Shown: positions 35,409 to 43,680, numbered from the stretch's first letter. The stretch: DNA of 64,000 bases from Nonomuraea muscovyensis (GCF_014207745.1 NZ_JACHJB010000001.1:1240001-1304000); one strand, 5' to 3'. Notes: generated by a model from the sequence alone, not told the origin. Numbers and translations: made by a program.

Positions 35409-35411
35409 TCT

Positions 35412-36953
35412 TCATCGCCGCTCCTGCGTGTCGCAGGCTACCGGCTCCGCCTCGGGGCCGGTGTGGCCGAGAGGCCGGAGGTGTCGCAGCGTCGCGAAGC
35501 AGGCGAGCGCAGCAGCCGCCACGGCGAGGCCCGCTACCGTGGCGGCGGTGTTGAGTCCACTGGTGAACGCGGTTCGTGCGTGGTCGAGAGCCCGGGCCGG
35601 CAGTTGGTTCGCGAGGAGCAAGGCTCCGGAGAGACTGTCGCCGTACGTCTCCGCCGCGGACGGGGACAGCCCGGCGGGAGGCTCGACCCCGCTCCGGTAG
35701 ATCACCGTGGTGAGGCTTCCCAGGAGTGCGACCCCTGCCGCGATGCCGAGCTCCTGCACGGTCTCCGAGAGCGCGGCCGCCGACCCGGACTTCTCCGAGG
35801 GTGCCGCCCCCACGACGATGTCGGTGCCGAGCGCGGCGATGACCCCGAGTCCCAGGTAGACGAAGGCGAATCCGGCGACCACGCTCAACGTGCTGCCGGC
35901 CCCCGCGAGGCCCAGCAGCGCGTATCCGGCCAACGACAACACCAGCGTGACCGACATGACGACCCCCGGGGATACCCGACCGGCCACAAGAGGGGCGCCG
36001 ATGGCCCCGACGAGCATGGCCAGGGCCGGCGGACCCATCCACAGCCCGGCCGCCGTCGGCGAAAGACCCTCGACGAGCTGCAGGTACTGGGTGACCAGGA
36101 ACATCACCCCGCCGAAGCCGACCAGGCCGATCAACAGGACGCCCAGAGCCGCGGAGAAGGCCCGGCTGGTGAAGAGCTTCATGTCCAGCAGCGGTTCGCT
36201 CAGGCGCAGCTGACGGCGGACGAACGCGACGGCGCTGGCAGCCCCGACGAGGACGGCGGCCAATGCCTGGACGTCGATGCCGTGGGCGGCCGCATGTTTG
36301 ATCGCGTAGATGATCGGCAGCATCGCCGCCAGGGACAACCCGACGCTCGGCAGGTCGAGACGACCGGCGCGGCTCTGATACTCCGGCAGCAGCGCCGGCG
36401 CGCCGACCAGCACCAGCACAGCGACCGGCACCGCGACGAGGAAGGCCGCGCCCCACCAGAACGCGGCGACCATCGCCCCGCCCACCACCGGGCCGGCGGC
36501 CATCCCCAGCGCGAACATCGTGGCCCACACGCCGATCGCCAACGCCCGTTGCCGGACGTCGGTGAACATGTTGCTGATCAGCGACAGCGTGGAGGGCATG
36601 AGTGTCGCTCCGGCCACTCCGAGCAGCGCCCGCGCCACGATCAACCACAAGGCGCTGGGGGCGAACGCCGCGAAGATCGAGGCCGCCCCGAACGCGGCCA
36701 TTCCGATCATCAGCATCCGGCGCCGGCCGATCCGATCACCCAGCGTACCCATCGCGATCAGGAATCCCGCGATGAGGAAGCCGTAAGCGTCCATGATCCA
36801 CAACGTCTCCGTCGCGCTCGGATGCAGGTCAGCGGCCAGGCTCGGGACGACCAGGTAGAGCGCCGTCACATCGAGCCCCAGCAGCACGGTCGGTAGCGCC
36901 AACAGCGCAAGACCGCCCCACTCACTCCACCCAGCCCGCGCCGACTGTTCCAT
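35412..36953 (-). CDS. MFS drug:H+ antiporter, DHA2 (EmrB/QacA) family
   Basis: 513 residues, about 14 transmembrane helices. DHA2 motifs: LDVTALYLVVPSLAADLHPS (first helix), the loop GDRIGRRRMLMIGM (motif A) and LMPSTLSLISNMFTDVRQRA (motif C region). ATG 36953 follows GAGG at about 10 nt. Exports hydrophobic drugs or metabolites by family knowledge. Followed immediately by tetR, with a symmetrical operator upstream. Confidence 0.92.
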   Translation of the reverse strand: MEQSARAGWSEWGGLALLALPTVLLGLDVTALYLVVPSLAADLHPSATETLWIMDAYGFLIAGFLIAMGTLGDRIGRRRMLMIGMAAFGAASIFAAFAPSALWLIVARALLGVAGATLMPSTLSLISNMFTDVRQRALAIGVWATMFALGMAAGPVVGGAMVAAFWWGAAFLVAVPVAVLVLVGAPALLPEYQSRAGRLDLPSVGLSLAAMLPIIYAIKHAAAHGIDVQALAAVLVGAASAVAFVRRQLRLSEPLLDMKLFTSRAFSAALGVLLIGLVGFGGVMFLVTQYLQLVEGLSPTAAGLWMGPPALAMLVGAIGAPLVAGRVSPGVVMSVTLVLSLAGYALLGLAGAGSTLSVVAGFAFVYLGLGVIAALGTDIVVGAAPSEKSGSAAALSETVQELGIAAGVALLGSLTTVIYRSGVEPPAGLSPSAAETYGDSLSGALLLANQLPARALDHARTAFTSGLNTAATVAGLAVAAAALACFATLRHLRPLGHTGPEAEPVACDTQERR

Positions 36954-36976
36954 GCGCGTCACACCTCGCCATCGAT

Positions 36977-37013
36977 AGTTGAACCAACGTACTACTTGTA
37001 CCATAGTTCAACT
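36977..37013. promoter_or_regulatory. Nested dyad operator for the MFS-tetR operon
   Basis: AGTTGAAC (36977-36984) and GTTCAACT (37006-37013) flank GTAC (36989-36992) and GTAC (36998-37001); both pairs share one centre at 36995. The inner 13 bp are the usual length of a TetR site; the outer arms may mark a second dimer. Confidence 0.7.
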
Positions 37014-37113
37014 TTGCCAGCGAAAGTCGCGACAGGTGAAGAGGTGCGGGTCTCGGCCGATCGCTCGCGTCACTGCGCCCGCCATGGCACCCGGACCCCA
37101 GTGCGGCGCGCAC

Positions 37114-37215
37114 GGCGTCCAATCCGCGCGCGGTGTCCCGCCCGGCACGCGCGGCTTCCCGTCCGACGCGTACGGCGTCCCGCCCGGCGCGTGCGGCTTC
37201 CCGTCAGGCACCCAC
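37114..37215. repeat. 21-bp tandem repeat, about 5 copies
   Basis: Units 37132-37152, 37153-37173, 37174-37194 and 37195-37215 with period 21 (consensus beginning GGCGTCCCGCCCGGC), preceded by an 18-bp diverged unit at 37114. Alternate copies are more alike, so the ancestral unit may be 42 bp. It lies between the MFS promoter and the SDR stop; no gene. Confidence 0.85.
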
Positions 37216-37261
37216 ACCGGGACTTTCCTTCCGCACGCCGGGCGTTCCCCTCCTGCGCCGG

Positions 37262-38110
37262 TCAGGGGTCCTGCGGCGGATGGCCGGCCAGGCGGCTCCA
37301 GGCCGGGACCTCGCCGCCGCCGTGCACGTGCACCTCGGCCCCGGTGACGTACCCGGGGGCGGCCAGCCACAGGCAGGCGGCGGCCACGTCGGCCGGGGTG
37401 GCCATTCGTCCGGCGGGGATGGTGGCGTCCACGGCGGCCCGGTCGGGGCCGTAGTGGGAGGCGGCGTTCTCGGTGGACGCCAGGCCGACCACGACCGTGT
37501 TGACCCGCACTTCGGGCGCCCACTCCGCCGCCAGGCAGCGGGCCAGGTGGTGCAGTCCCGCCTTGGCGGCGCCGTAGGCGGAGGTGCCCGGCGACGGCCG
37601 GGTCCCGCTGGCGCTGCCGATCATCACGATCGCCCCGCCCACCTCCCTGAGGAGCGGGTACGCCTGCCGCGCCACGAGGAGCGGCGCGAGGAGGTTGAGC
37701 TCGACGACCCGGGCGTGCAGCCTGGGCGAGGTGTCCGCCAGCGGCGCGTACGGTGACCCGCCGGCGTTGTTGACGACCACGTCCAGCCGGTCCAGACCCC
37801 GGACGAGCCGCTCCACGTCCTCGGGGTCCCGCACGTCGGCCTGGACGAAACGGATGTCCGGCGCGAGACCGGGCGACGCGGAGCCGCCCGGCACAGAACC
37901 GGCCTGCACAGAACCGGCCTGCGCCGAGCCGGGTGGCGCCGAGCCGGGCGGCGCCGAGCCGGGCGGCGGGGGCCCGGGTGGCGAGGTGCGGGCGCAGACG
38001 ACGACGTGCGCCCCGGCGGCGGCGAAGGCGGCGGCGACGCCCGCGCCGATCCCCTTGGTCCCGCCTGTCACGAGGACGGTCCTGCCCGTGTAGTCGTAAG
38101 TCACGGTCAC
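37262..38110 (-). CDS. Short-chain dehydrogenase of the KstR2 regulon, with repeat insertion
   Basis: 282 residues from leaderless GTG 38110, 7 nt after TACGGT. Classical SDR: TGGTKGIGAGVAAAFAAAGA (NAD-binding), NNAGGSPYAPLADT, MIGSASGTRPSPGTSAYGAA with the YxxxK pair. It corresponds by context to the SDR genes Rv3548c/Rv3549c beside echA20 in Mtb. About residues 44-78 are an insertion of PPGSA/QAGSV-type pentapeptides, encoded by 15-bp tandem repeats and placed between beta-2 and beta-3, where SDRs normally have a short loop. Divergent from echA20 across operator O5. Confidence 0.84.
   Translation of the reverse strand: MTVTYDYTGRTVLVTGGTKGIGAGVAAAFAAAGAHVVVCARTSPPGPPPPGSAPPGSAPPGSAQAGSVQAGSVPGGSASPGLAPDIRFVQADVRDPEDVERLVRGLDRLDVVVNNAGGSPYAPLADTSPRLHARVVELNLLAPLLVARQAYPLLREVGGAIVMIGSASGTRPSPGTSAYGAAKAGLHHLARCLAAEWAPEVRVNTVVVGLASTENAASHYGPDRAAVDATIPAGRMATPADVAAACLWLAAPGYVTGAEVHVHGGGEVPAWSRLAGHPPQDP
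37876..37980. repeat. 15-bp tandem repeat inside the SDR gene
   Basis: About seven 15-bp units of the type GGCGCCGAGCCGGGC; two adjacent copies of CACAGAACCGGCCTG-like units give the QAGSV variants. The 15-bp period keeps the reading frame and produces a pentapeptide repeat in the protein. Confidence 0.85.
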
Positions 38111-38122
38111 GGGTGCTACCGT

Positions 38123-38140
38123 ACCAAGCAAGCGTTAGGT
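38123..38140. promoter_or_regulatory. KstR2-type operator O5 in the SDR/echA20 divergent promoter
   Basis: ACCAAGCAAGCGTTAGGT, the weakest of the seven sites (GTTAGG for GCTTGG). On its left the heptamer TACCGTA (38117-38123) supplies a -10 for echA20 on the plus strand (TACCGT) and, read in reverse, TACGGT for the SDR. One repressor dimer could silence both directions. Confidence 0.75.
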
Positions 38141-38158
38141 GCACACCTGGGGAGCGGG

Positions 38159-38896
38159 ATGGGGATCACGCTGCGAGCCGGTCCGATCGCCGAGGTCGTC
38201 ATGGACGTCCCGCCGGTCAACGCCCTGGCCGTCCGGCACTGGCACGACCTGGCGCGGGCCGTGCGCGAGGCCGGGGAGGACCCGGCGACCCGGGTCGTCG
38301 TCCTGCGGGCCGAGGGGCGCGGCTTCAACGCGGGCGTGGACATCAAGGAGATGCAGGCCACCGCGGGCCATCGGGCGCTGGTCGGGGCCAACCGCGGCTG
38401 CTACGCGGCCTTCGCCGCCGTCTACGACTGCGCGGTGCCGGTGATCGCGGCGGTGCACGGGTTCTGCCTGGGCGGCGGCGTCGGGCTGGCGGGCAACGCC
38501 GACATCGTGGTGGCCTCCGACGACGCCTACTTCGGCCTGCCCGAGGTGGACCGCGGGGCGCTCGGGGCGGCCACCCACCTGTCCAGGCTGGTGCCCCAGC
38601 ACCTGATGCGCGCCATGGTCTACACCTGCCGGAACGTGACGGCCGCCGAGCTGCGCGCGTTCGGCTCGGTGCTGGAGGTCGCGCCGCGAGACAAGTTGCG
38701 CGAGGTGGCCCTGGAGGTGGCGGGCGGCATCGCCGCCAAGGACCCGTACGTGATCCGCCGGGCCAAGGAGTCGCTGAACGGCATCGACCCGGTGGACGTC
38801 AAGCGCGGCTACCGGTTCGAGCAGGGCTTCACCTTCGAGCTGAACCTGATGGGCGCCGGCGACGAGCACCGCGACCGCTTCGTGGAGGGCATGTGA
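38159..38896 (+). CDS. echA20: EchA20 hydrolase (ring-D opening)
   Basis: Crotonase-fold enzyme that hydrolyses the ring D ketone of HIEC-CoA. 245 residues from ATG 38159 after GGGGAG. It is collinear with Mtb EchA20 (247 residues): VVVLRAEGRGFNAGVDIKEM and QATAGHRALVGANRGCYAAF, then VPVIAAVHGFCLGGGVGLAG for the oxyanion hole, GLPEVDRGALGAATHLSRLV and RFEQGFTFELNLMGAGDEHR at the C-terminus. The start of a four-gene operon echA20-ipdA-ipdB-ipdC whose genes overlap. Confidence 0.93.
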   Translation: MGITLRAGPIAEVVMDVPPVNALAVRHWHDLARAVREAGEDPATRVVVLRAEGRGFNAGVDIKEMQATAGHRALVGANRGCYAAFAAVYDCAVPVIAAVHGFCLGGGVGLAGNADIVVASDDAYFGLPEVDRGALGAATHLSRLVPQHLMRAMVYTCRNVTAAELRAFGSVLEVAPRDKLREVALEVAGGIAAKDPYVIRRAKESLNGIDPVDVKRGYRFEQGFTFELNLMGAGDEHRDRFVEGM

Positions 38897-39678
38897 GCAA
38901 GGTGATGACCGCCGAGGAGGTGGCGGGCCGGATCCGGAGCGGGATGACCGTGGGCATCGGTGGCTGGGGGTCGCGCCGCAAGCCGATGGCGCTGGTGGGC
39001 GCCCTGCTGCGCACGCCGGTCAGGGACCTCACGCTCGTCTCGTACGGCGGGCCGGACGTGGGCATGCTGTGCGCCGCGGGCAAGGTGCGCAGGGTGGTGG
39101 CCCCGTTCGTGACCCTCGACTCGATCCCGCTGGAGCCGCACTTCAGGAGGGCGCGGCAGAGCGGCACGGTGGAGTTCACCGAGTACGACGAGGGGATGTT
39201 CATGTTCGGGTTGCTGGCGGCGGCGCACCGGCTGCCGTTCCTGCCGACGCGGGCGGGGCTCGGCTCGGACGTCATGCGGGTCAACCCGCACCTGCGGACC
39301 GTGCGGTCGCCGTACGGGGACGGCGAGGAGCTGGTGGCCGTCCCCGCGCTGACCCTGGACGTGGCGCTGGTGCACCTCAACCGGGCCGATCGGCGGGGCA
39401 ACGCCCAGTACCTGGGGCCCGACCCGTACCTCGACGACCTGTACGCCAAGGCGGCGGCGAGCGCGTACGTATCGTGCGAGCGGCTGGTGGACACCGGCGA
39501 CCTGCTGAAGGCGGGGCCGGTGCAGTCGCTGCTGATCAGCCGGTCGCTGGTGGCCGGCGTGGTGGAGGCGCCGGGCGGGGCCGGGTTCACCTCGTGCGAG
39601 CCCGACTACGGCCGGGACGAGGAGCTGCAGCGGCGCTACGCGGAGACCCCGTGGGAGGAGTTCCATGAGCAGGGCTGA
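38893..39678 (+). CDS. ipdA: COCHEA-CoA hydrolase alpha subunit IpdA
   Basis: Class I CoA-transferase-fold protein that with IpdB hydrolytically opens ring C of the steroid remnant (COCHEA-CoA). 261 residues from GTG 38893 (GTGA overlap with echA20). GIGGWGSRRKPMALVGALLR at about 20-40 and TVEFTEYDEGMFMFGLLAAA near 92-110, whose Glu is in the neighbourhood expected for the catalytic glutamate. Later PYLDDLYAKAAASAYVSCER and GFTSCEPDYGRDEE. IpdAB act as hydrolase, not transferase, by family knowledge. Confidence 0.93.
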   Translation: MSKVMTAEEVAGRIRSGMTVGIGGWGSRRKPMALVGALLRTPVRDLTLVSYGGPDVGMLCAAGKVRRVVAPFVTLDSIPLEPHFRRARQSGTVEFTEYDEGMFMFGLLAAAHRLPFLPTRAGLGSDVMRVNPHLRTVRSPYGDGEELVAVPALTLDVALVHLNRADRRGNAQYLGPDPYLDDLYAKAAASAYVSCERLVDTGDLLKAGPVQSLLISRSLVAGVVEAPGGAGFTSCEPDYGRDEELQRRYAETPWEEFHEQG

Positions 39679-40396
39679 TGTGTGCGTGGTGGCGTGCGCG
39701 GAGGCGTTCAGGGGCGACGGGGAGATCCTCGCGGCCGGCATCGGCGGGGCGGTCACCGTCCTCGGGGCGCGGCTGGCCCGGCTCACCTTCGAGCCGGACC
39801 TGCTCACCCACGACGGCGGCTGCCTGCTCACGGGGGACGTGCCGGCGCTGGGCGAGACGCCGCAGGTGGTGGAGGGGTGGCTGCCGTTCCGCGACCACCT
39901 GTGGCTGGTGCTCAACGGGCGGCGGCACGTGATGCTCGGCGCGAGCCAGATCGACCGGTTCGGCAACACGAACATCTCCTGCATCGGCGACTGGGCGCGG
40001 CCCCGGGCGCAGTTGCTGGGCGTGCGGGGGGCGCCTGGGAACACGCGGTGCGACCCGACGAGCTACTGGATCCCGCGGCACTCCCCCCGGGTGTTCGTCC
40101 CGCGGGTGGACATGGTCAGCGGGCTCGGCACCGACCGGGGGGCGTTCGAGCTGCGGCGGGTGGTGACCGACCTCGCTGTGCTGGACCTCGGCGGGCCGGA
40201 CGGGACGATGCGGCTGGTGTCGGTGCATCCGGGGGTGAGCGTGGCCGACGTGGTGGCGGCCACCGGTTTCGAGCTGGACGTGCCCGGCGACGTGCCGCAG
40301 ACGCGACGGCCCAGTCCGGACGAGCTGAGGCTGCTGGACGAGGTGCTGGACCCGCGGGGCCTGCGCGGGCGCGAGGTGCCGGAGCGGGCGGCGTGA
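39665..40396 (+). CDS. ipdB: COCHEA-CoA hydrolase beta subunit IpdB
   Basis: 243 residues from ATG 39665, which overlaps the ipdA stop by 14 nt. Beta-subunit CoA-transferase fold: DVCVVACAEAFRGDGEILAA, LTHDGGCLLTGDVPALGETP, QIDRFGNTNISCIGDWARPR and SYWIPRHSPRVFVPRVDMVS. The catalytic glutamate of true CoA transferases (in the EN-G motif) is not seen, in line with IpdB. Works as a heterotetramer with IpdA. Confidence 0.92.
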   Translation: MSRADVCVVACAEAFRGDGEILAAGIGGAVTVLGARLARLTFEPDLLTHDGGCLLTGDVPALGETPQVVEGWLPFRDHLWLVLNGRRHVMLGASQIDRFGNTNISCIGDWARPRAQLLGVRGAPGNTRCDPTSYWIPRHSPRVFVPRVDMVSGLGTDRGAFELRRVVTDLAVLDLGGPDGTMRLVSVHPGVSVADVVAATGFELDVPGDVPQTRRPSPDELRLLDEVLDPRGLRGREVPERAA

Positions 40397-41442
40397 GGAC
40401 CGCGCTGACCGAGCTGACGGGCTGCCGGCATCCGATCGTGCAGACCGGGATGGGGTACGTCGCGGGGGCGCGGCTGGCGGCGGCGACCTCGGCGGCGGGC
40501 GGGCTCGGCGTCATCGCGGCGGCCACCCTGTCGGTCGCGGAGATGACCGTCGCGATCAGGAACGTGAAGGAACGGACGGACGCGCCGTTCGGGGTGAACC
40601 TCCGCTCCGACGCCGCCGACGCCGCCGAACGGGTCGAGACGCTGATCCGGGAGGGGGTGCGGGTCGCGTCGTTCGCGCTGGCGCCGCGGCGCGAGCTGAT
40701 CGCCCGGCTGAGGGACGCCGGGGTGGTGACGATCCCGTCGGTGGGCGCGCGCCGGCACGCCGAGAAGGTGGCCGCCTGGGGCGCGGACGCGGTGATCGTG
40801 CAGGGCGGCGAGGGCGGCGGGCACACCGGCCCGGTGGCCACCACACTGCTGCTGCCCCAGGTGGTGGACGCGGTGGACATCCCGGTGATCGCCGCGGGCG
40901 GCTTCTTCGACGGGCGCGGGCTGGTGGCGGCGCTGGCGTACGGCGCGTGCGGCGTCGCGATGGGTACCCGGTTCCTGCTGACGAGCGACTCACCGGTGCC
41001 CGACGCGGTCAAGCGGGTCTACCTGGACGCGCGGGACACGGCGCGGGACACGGTGGTCACCACCAAGGTGGACGGGGTGCCGCACCGGGTGCTGCGCACG
41101 CCGTTCGTGGAGTCGCTGGAACGTTCGCGGCTGCTGCGCGCGCTCGTCAACGGCGCCCGATTCAGGCGGCTGTCCGGGCTGTCGTGGGGGGAACTGATCC
41201 GGGAGGGCCGCCGGATGCGGCACGGGCGCGAGCTGACCTGGGCCCAGGTGCTCCAGGCGGCCAACACGCCGGTGCTGCTGCGGGCCGCCATGGTCGAGGG
41301 GCGGGCCGATCTGGGGGTGATGGCCTCCGGCCAGGTGGTCGGCGTGATCGACGACCTGCCGTCGTGCCGGGAGCTCATCGAGCGGATCATGGCCGAGGCG
41401 GAGAACGCGCTGCTGGCGCTGGAGGCCGTCAGACGACGGTGA
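40393..41442 (+). CDS. ipdC: IpdC, nitronate-monooxygenase-like FMN enzyme
   Basis: 349 residues from GTG 40393 (GTGA overlap with ipdB). TIM-barrel FMN protein: CRHPIVQTGMGYVAGARLAA at the start, IQGGEGGGHTG-type loop VIVQGGEGGGHTGPVATTLL near 137, then PVIAAGGFFDGRGLVAALAY and GVAMGTRFLLTSDSPVPDAV. In M. tuberculosis IpdC introduces a ring double bond before the EchA20 step. Last gene of the echA20 operon; its end overlaps the convergent pentapeptide gene by 14 bp. Confidence 0.92.
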   Translation: MRTALTELTGCRHPIVQTGMGYVAGARLAAATSAAGGLGVIAAATLSVAEMTVAIRNVKERTDAPFGVNLRSDAADAAERVETLIREGVRVASFALAPRRELIARLRDAGVVTIPSVGARRHAEKVAAWGADAVIVQGGEGGGHTGPVATTLLLPQVVDAVDIPVIAAGGFFDGRGLVAALAYGACGVAMGTRFLLTSDSPVPDAVKRVYLDARDTARDTVVTTKVDGVPHRVLRTPFVESLERSRLLRALVNGARFRRLSGLSWGELIREGRRMRHGRELTWAQVLQAANTPVLLRAAMVEGRADLGVMASGQVVGVIDDLPSCRELIERIMAEAENALLALEAVRRR

Positions 41443-42100
41443 TGCCGCGGGCGGCCAGGATGGCGGCGGCCTGGGCCTGGTTGATCGTCGCGCCGGTGAA
41501 GGCGCGCAGCCGGGCGTCATCGGGCTCGCCCAGGTCGGCTCCGCGCAGGTCGGCGTCGGCGAAGACCGTCCTGATCAGCTTGGCGCCGCGCAGCCGGCAG
41601 TCGCTGAACGTCGCCCCGGTGAAGTCGCATCCCGACAGGTCGGCGTCGTCGAAGCGGACCCCTTCGACGACCTCGCCGCGCAGCGAGCAGCCGCCGAGGT
41701 TGGCCAGCGTGAGGTTGGACCGGGCGACCTTGAACCCGGTGCCGCGCGACGCCGTCAGCGACGCGCCGATCATGCGGCAGCCGGTGAACACGACGTCGGT
41801 GAGCAGCGCGCCCCCGAACCGCGCGGAGGACAGGTCGACGTCGGTGAACGTCGCGTCGACCAGGTCGGCGTCGTCGAACCTGATCCGCATCCCGCCGCCG
41901 CCCTTGAACACGGCGCCGTCGAGGTCGGCCTTGCGCAGGTCGGCCCCGTCGAGCACGCACGACTCGAACCGCGCCCCGCCCAGCGCCGCGCCGCCGAGGT
42001 CGGCCTCGGTGAGGTCGCACTCGCGGAAGACGTGCGTCGCGCCCGGTTCCAGCCGGTCGGCCAGGAGGGTGTGGGACAGGTCTTCGCCGGTGACGTTCAC
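41429..42100 (-). CDS. Pentapeptide-repeat protein
   Basis: 223 residues from GTG 42100. Tandem A(D/N)LxX repeats from about residue 30 to 195: ECDLTEADLGGAALGGARFE, ADLRKADLDGAVFKG, ADLVDATFTDVDLSSARFGG, ADLSGCDFTGATFSDCRLRG, TVFADADLRGADLGEPDD, which form a right-handed quadrilateral beta-helix. Some such proteins mimic DNA and protect gyrase (Qnr/MfpA); whether this one does is unknown. A -10 TAGGCT lies 8 nt before the start. It is 11 bp after the GH3 gene on the same strand, though with its own possible promoter. Confidence 0.88.
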   Translation of the reverse strand: MNVTGEDLSHTLLADRLEPGATHVFRECDLTEADLGGAALGGARFESCVLDGADLRKADLDGAVFKGGGGMRIRFDDADLVDATFTDVDLSSARFGGALLTDVVFTGCRMIGASLTASRGTGFKVARSNLTLANLGGCSLRGEVVEGVRFDDADLSGCDFTGATFSDCRLRGAKLIRTVFADADLRGADLGEPDDARLRAFTGATINQAQAAAILAARGITVV

Positions 42101-42111
42101 GGTGCCCGAGC

Positions 42112-43620
42112 CTATCCCGTGACGGCGCGCCCGATGATCAGTTCGGCGGCGGCCCGGCCGCACACCTCGGCTGAGCCGTACGTGGCGATGTGCACCGCGC
42201 CCAGGTCGGAGCGCGCGGGCAGGCCCATCTCGACCACCACGGCGTCGGGGCGGGCGCTGAGCAGGTGGCGCACCGCCTCCTGCTGCCAGGCGTGGCGGTG
42301 CACGTCGCGGACCACGACCACGAGGGGGCGGCCGTCGCTCGCGCGGACCAGGCGCTCGATCGCCGGCCCGGTGGCCTCGGCCGCCGCCAGCCTCGTCACG
42401 GCGGTGCCGGGCAGCAGGGCGGCGAGCGGCGCCCCGACGCCCCACGGGGTGCCCTTGTCGATGGCGAGGTTCATCTCGGGGGCCAGCTCGACGACGTGGG
42501 GGGCGGTGGTGACGGGCAGCACGGGGTCGGCGGACCTGCGGGTGACCCGGACGGCCCGCCGGGCCGCGACGAGCCCGACGGGGCCGTCCGCCGGGGCGGG
42601 GCGGTCGGGGCGCGTGGTGGTGCTGCCCGAGGAGGTGGTCCAGACGGCCAGCTCGCGGACCCGTCGAGCGGCGTCGGCCAGGCGCTCCTCGGGCAGCACG
42701 CCTTCGGTGACGGCGGCCGCGATCGCGTCGCGCACCTCGACGGCCGTCGCCTCGTCGGAGCGTTCCCCGCCGACGCAGACGGCGTCGGCGCCGGCGGCCA
42801 CCGCCCGGGCCGCGGCGCCGCCGGCGCCGTACGCCGCGGAGACGCCGGCCATCTCGATGGCGTCGGTCACGATCACGCCGTCGAAGCCCAGTTCCTCCCG
42901 CAGCAGCCCGGTCAGCAGCTTGGGGCTGAGCGTGGCGGGCAGGCCCGGGTCGTAGGTGGGTACGAGGAGGTGGCCCGTCATGACGGTCCGCACCCCTTCG
43001 GCGATCGCCTCGCGGAAGGGGCGCAGGGCCGCCTCCATGCCGTCGAGCGCCACCACCGGCACCCCGTGGTGCGAGTCGACCGAGGTGTCGCCGTGGCCCG
43101 GGAAGTGCTTGACGCAGGCCGCCACGCCCGCCGACTGCATTCCGCGGACGAACGCCCTGGCGTGCCGGGCGACGAGGTCCGGGGCGGCGCCGAAGGCGCG
43201 CAGGCCGATGACGGGGTTGTCCGGGTTGGAGTTGACGTCGGCGGACGGCGCGAAGTCGAGGGTGATCCCGGCGGCGGCCAGCTCGCGGCCGAGGTCGCGG
43301 GCCAGTTCCTCGGTCAGCGTGACGTCGTCGACGACGCCGAGCGCGTACGCGCCGGGCCTGCTGCTGCCGGTGGCCGCCTCCAGCCGGGTGACCTCGCCTG
43401 ACTCCTCGTCGGTGGCGACGAGCGCGGCGGGGTTCTCGGCGCGCAGAGCGGTCGTCAGGAGGGCGACCTGGTCCGGGGCGGCGATGTTGCGGGAGAACAG
43501 CACCACCCCGGCGAGCCCCTGGCCGAGCCGCCGCCGGATCCAGTCGGGAGGGGTCCGGCCCGCGAATCCCGGCAGGAGGACGGCGTCGGCCAGGCGAAGC
43601 AGGTCACCGCTGAGGCGCAT
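42112..43620 (-). CDS. Glycoside hydrolase family 3 protein (NagZ/beta-N-acetylglucosaminidase type)
   Basis: 502 residues from leaderless ATG 43620, 7 nt after TAGATT. GH3 (alpha/beta)8 domain: VALLTTALRAENPAALVATD, VACVKHFPGHGDTSVDSHHG (the KHFPGHG and H-D-loop of NagZ-like enzymes with the His/Asp acid-base), GFDGVIVTDAIEMAGV (the Asp nucleophile). A shorter C-terminal alpha/beta sandwich domain follows. No signal peptide, so cytoplasmic: it probably cleaves GlcNAc from imported oligosaccharides or muropeptides. A 19-bp palindrome of the CsnR type lies in the promoter (43633-43651). Confidence 0.9.
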   Translation of the reverse strand: MRLSGDLLRLADAVLLPGFAGRTPPDWIRRRLGQGLAGVVLFSRNIAAPDQVALLTTALRAENPAALVATDEESGEVTRLEAATGSSRPGAYALGVVDDVTLTEELARDLGRELAAAGITLDFAPSADVNSNPDNPVIGLRAFGAAPDLVARHARAFVRGMQSAGVAACVKHFPGHGDTSVDSHHGVPVVALDGMEAALRPFREAIAEGVRTVMTGHLLVPTYDPGLPATLSPKLLTGLLREELGFDGVIVTDAIEMAGVSAAYGAGGAAARAVAAGADAVCVGGERSDEATAVEVRDAIAAAVTEGVLPEERLADAARRVRELAVWTTSSGSTTTRPDRPAPADGPVGLVAARRAVRVTRRSADPVLPVTTAPHVVELAPEMNLAIDKGTPWGVGAPLAALLPGTAVTRLAAAEATGPAIERLVRASDGRPLVVVVRDVHRHAWQQEAVRHLLSARPDAVVVEMGLPARSDLGAVHIATYGSAEVCGRAAAELIIGRAVTG

Positions 43621-43627
43621 GACCTGC

Positions 43628-43651
43628 AATCTAATAGGAAAGTTTCCTATT
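43628..43651 (-). promoter_or_regulatory. GH3 promoter with a CsnR/ROK-type palindrome
   Basis: AATAGGAAAGTTTCCTATT (43633-43651) is a palindrome with 9-bp arms; the centre AGGAAAGTTTCCT equals the operator known for CsnR, the ROK repressor of chitosan/amino-sugar genes in Streptomyces. The -10 TAGATT (43628-43633, minus strand) abuts it. Confidence 0.7.
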
Positions 43652-43680
43652 TGCTAGAGGCATTTTCTGACGTCAACGGC

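Noticed and set aside
37262..38110. SDR as pseudogene because of its repeat insertion
   Set aside because: The frame is intact, cofactor and catalytic motifs are present on both sides of the insertion, and it has an operator-controlled promoter.
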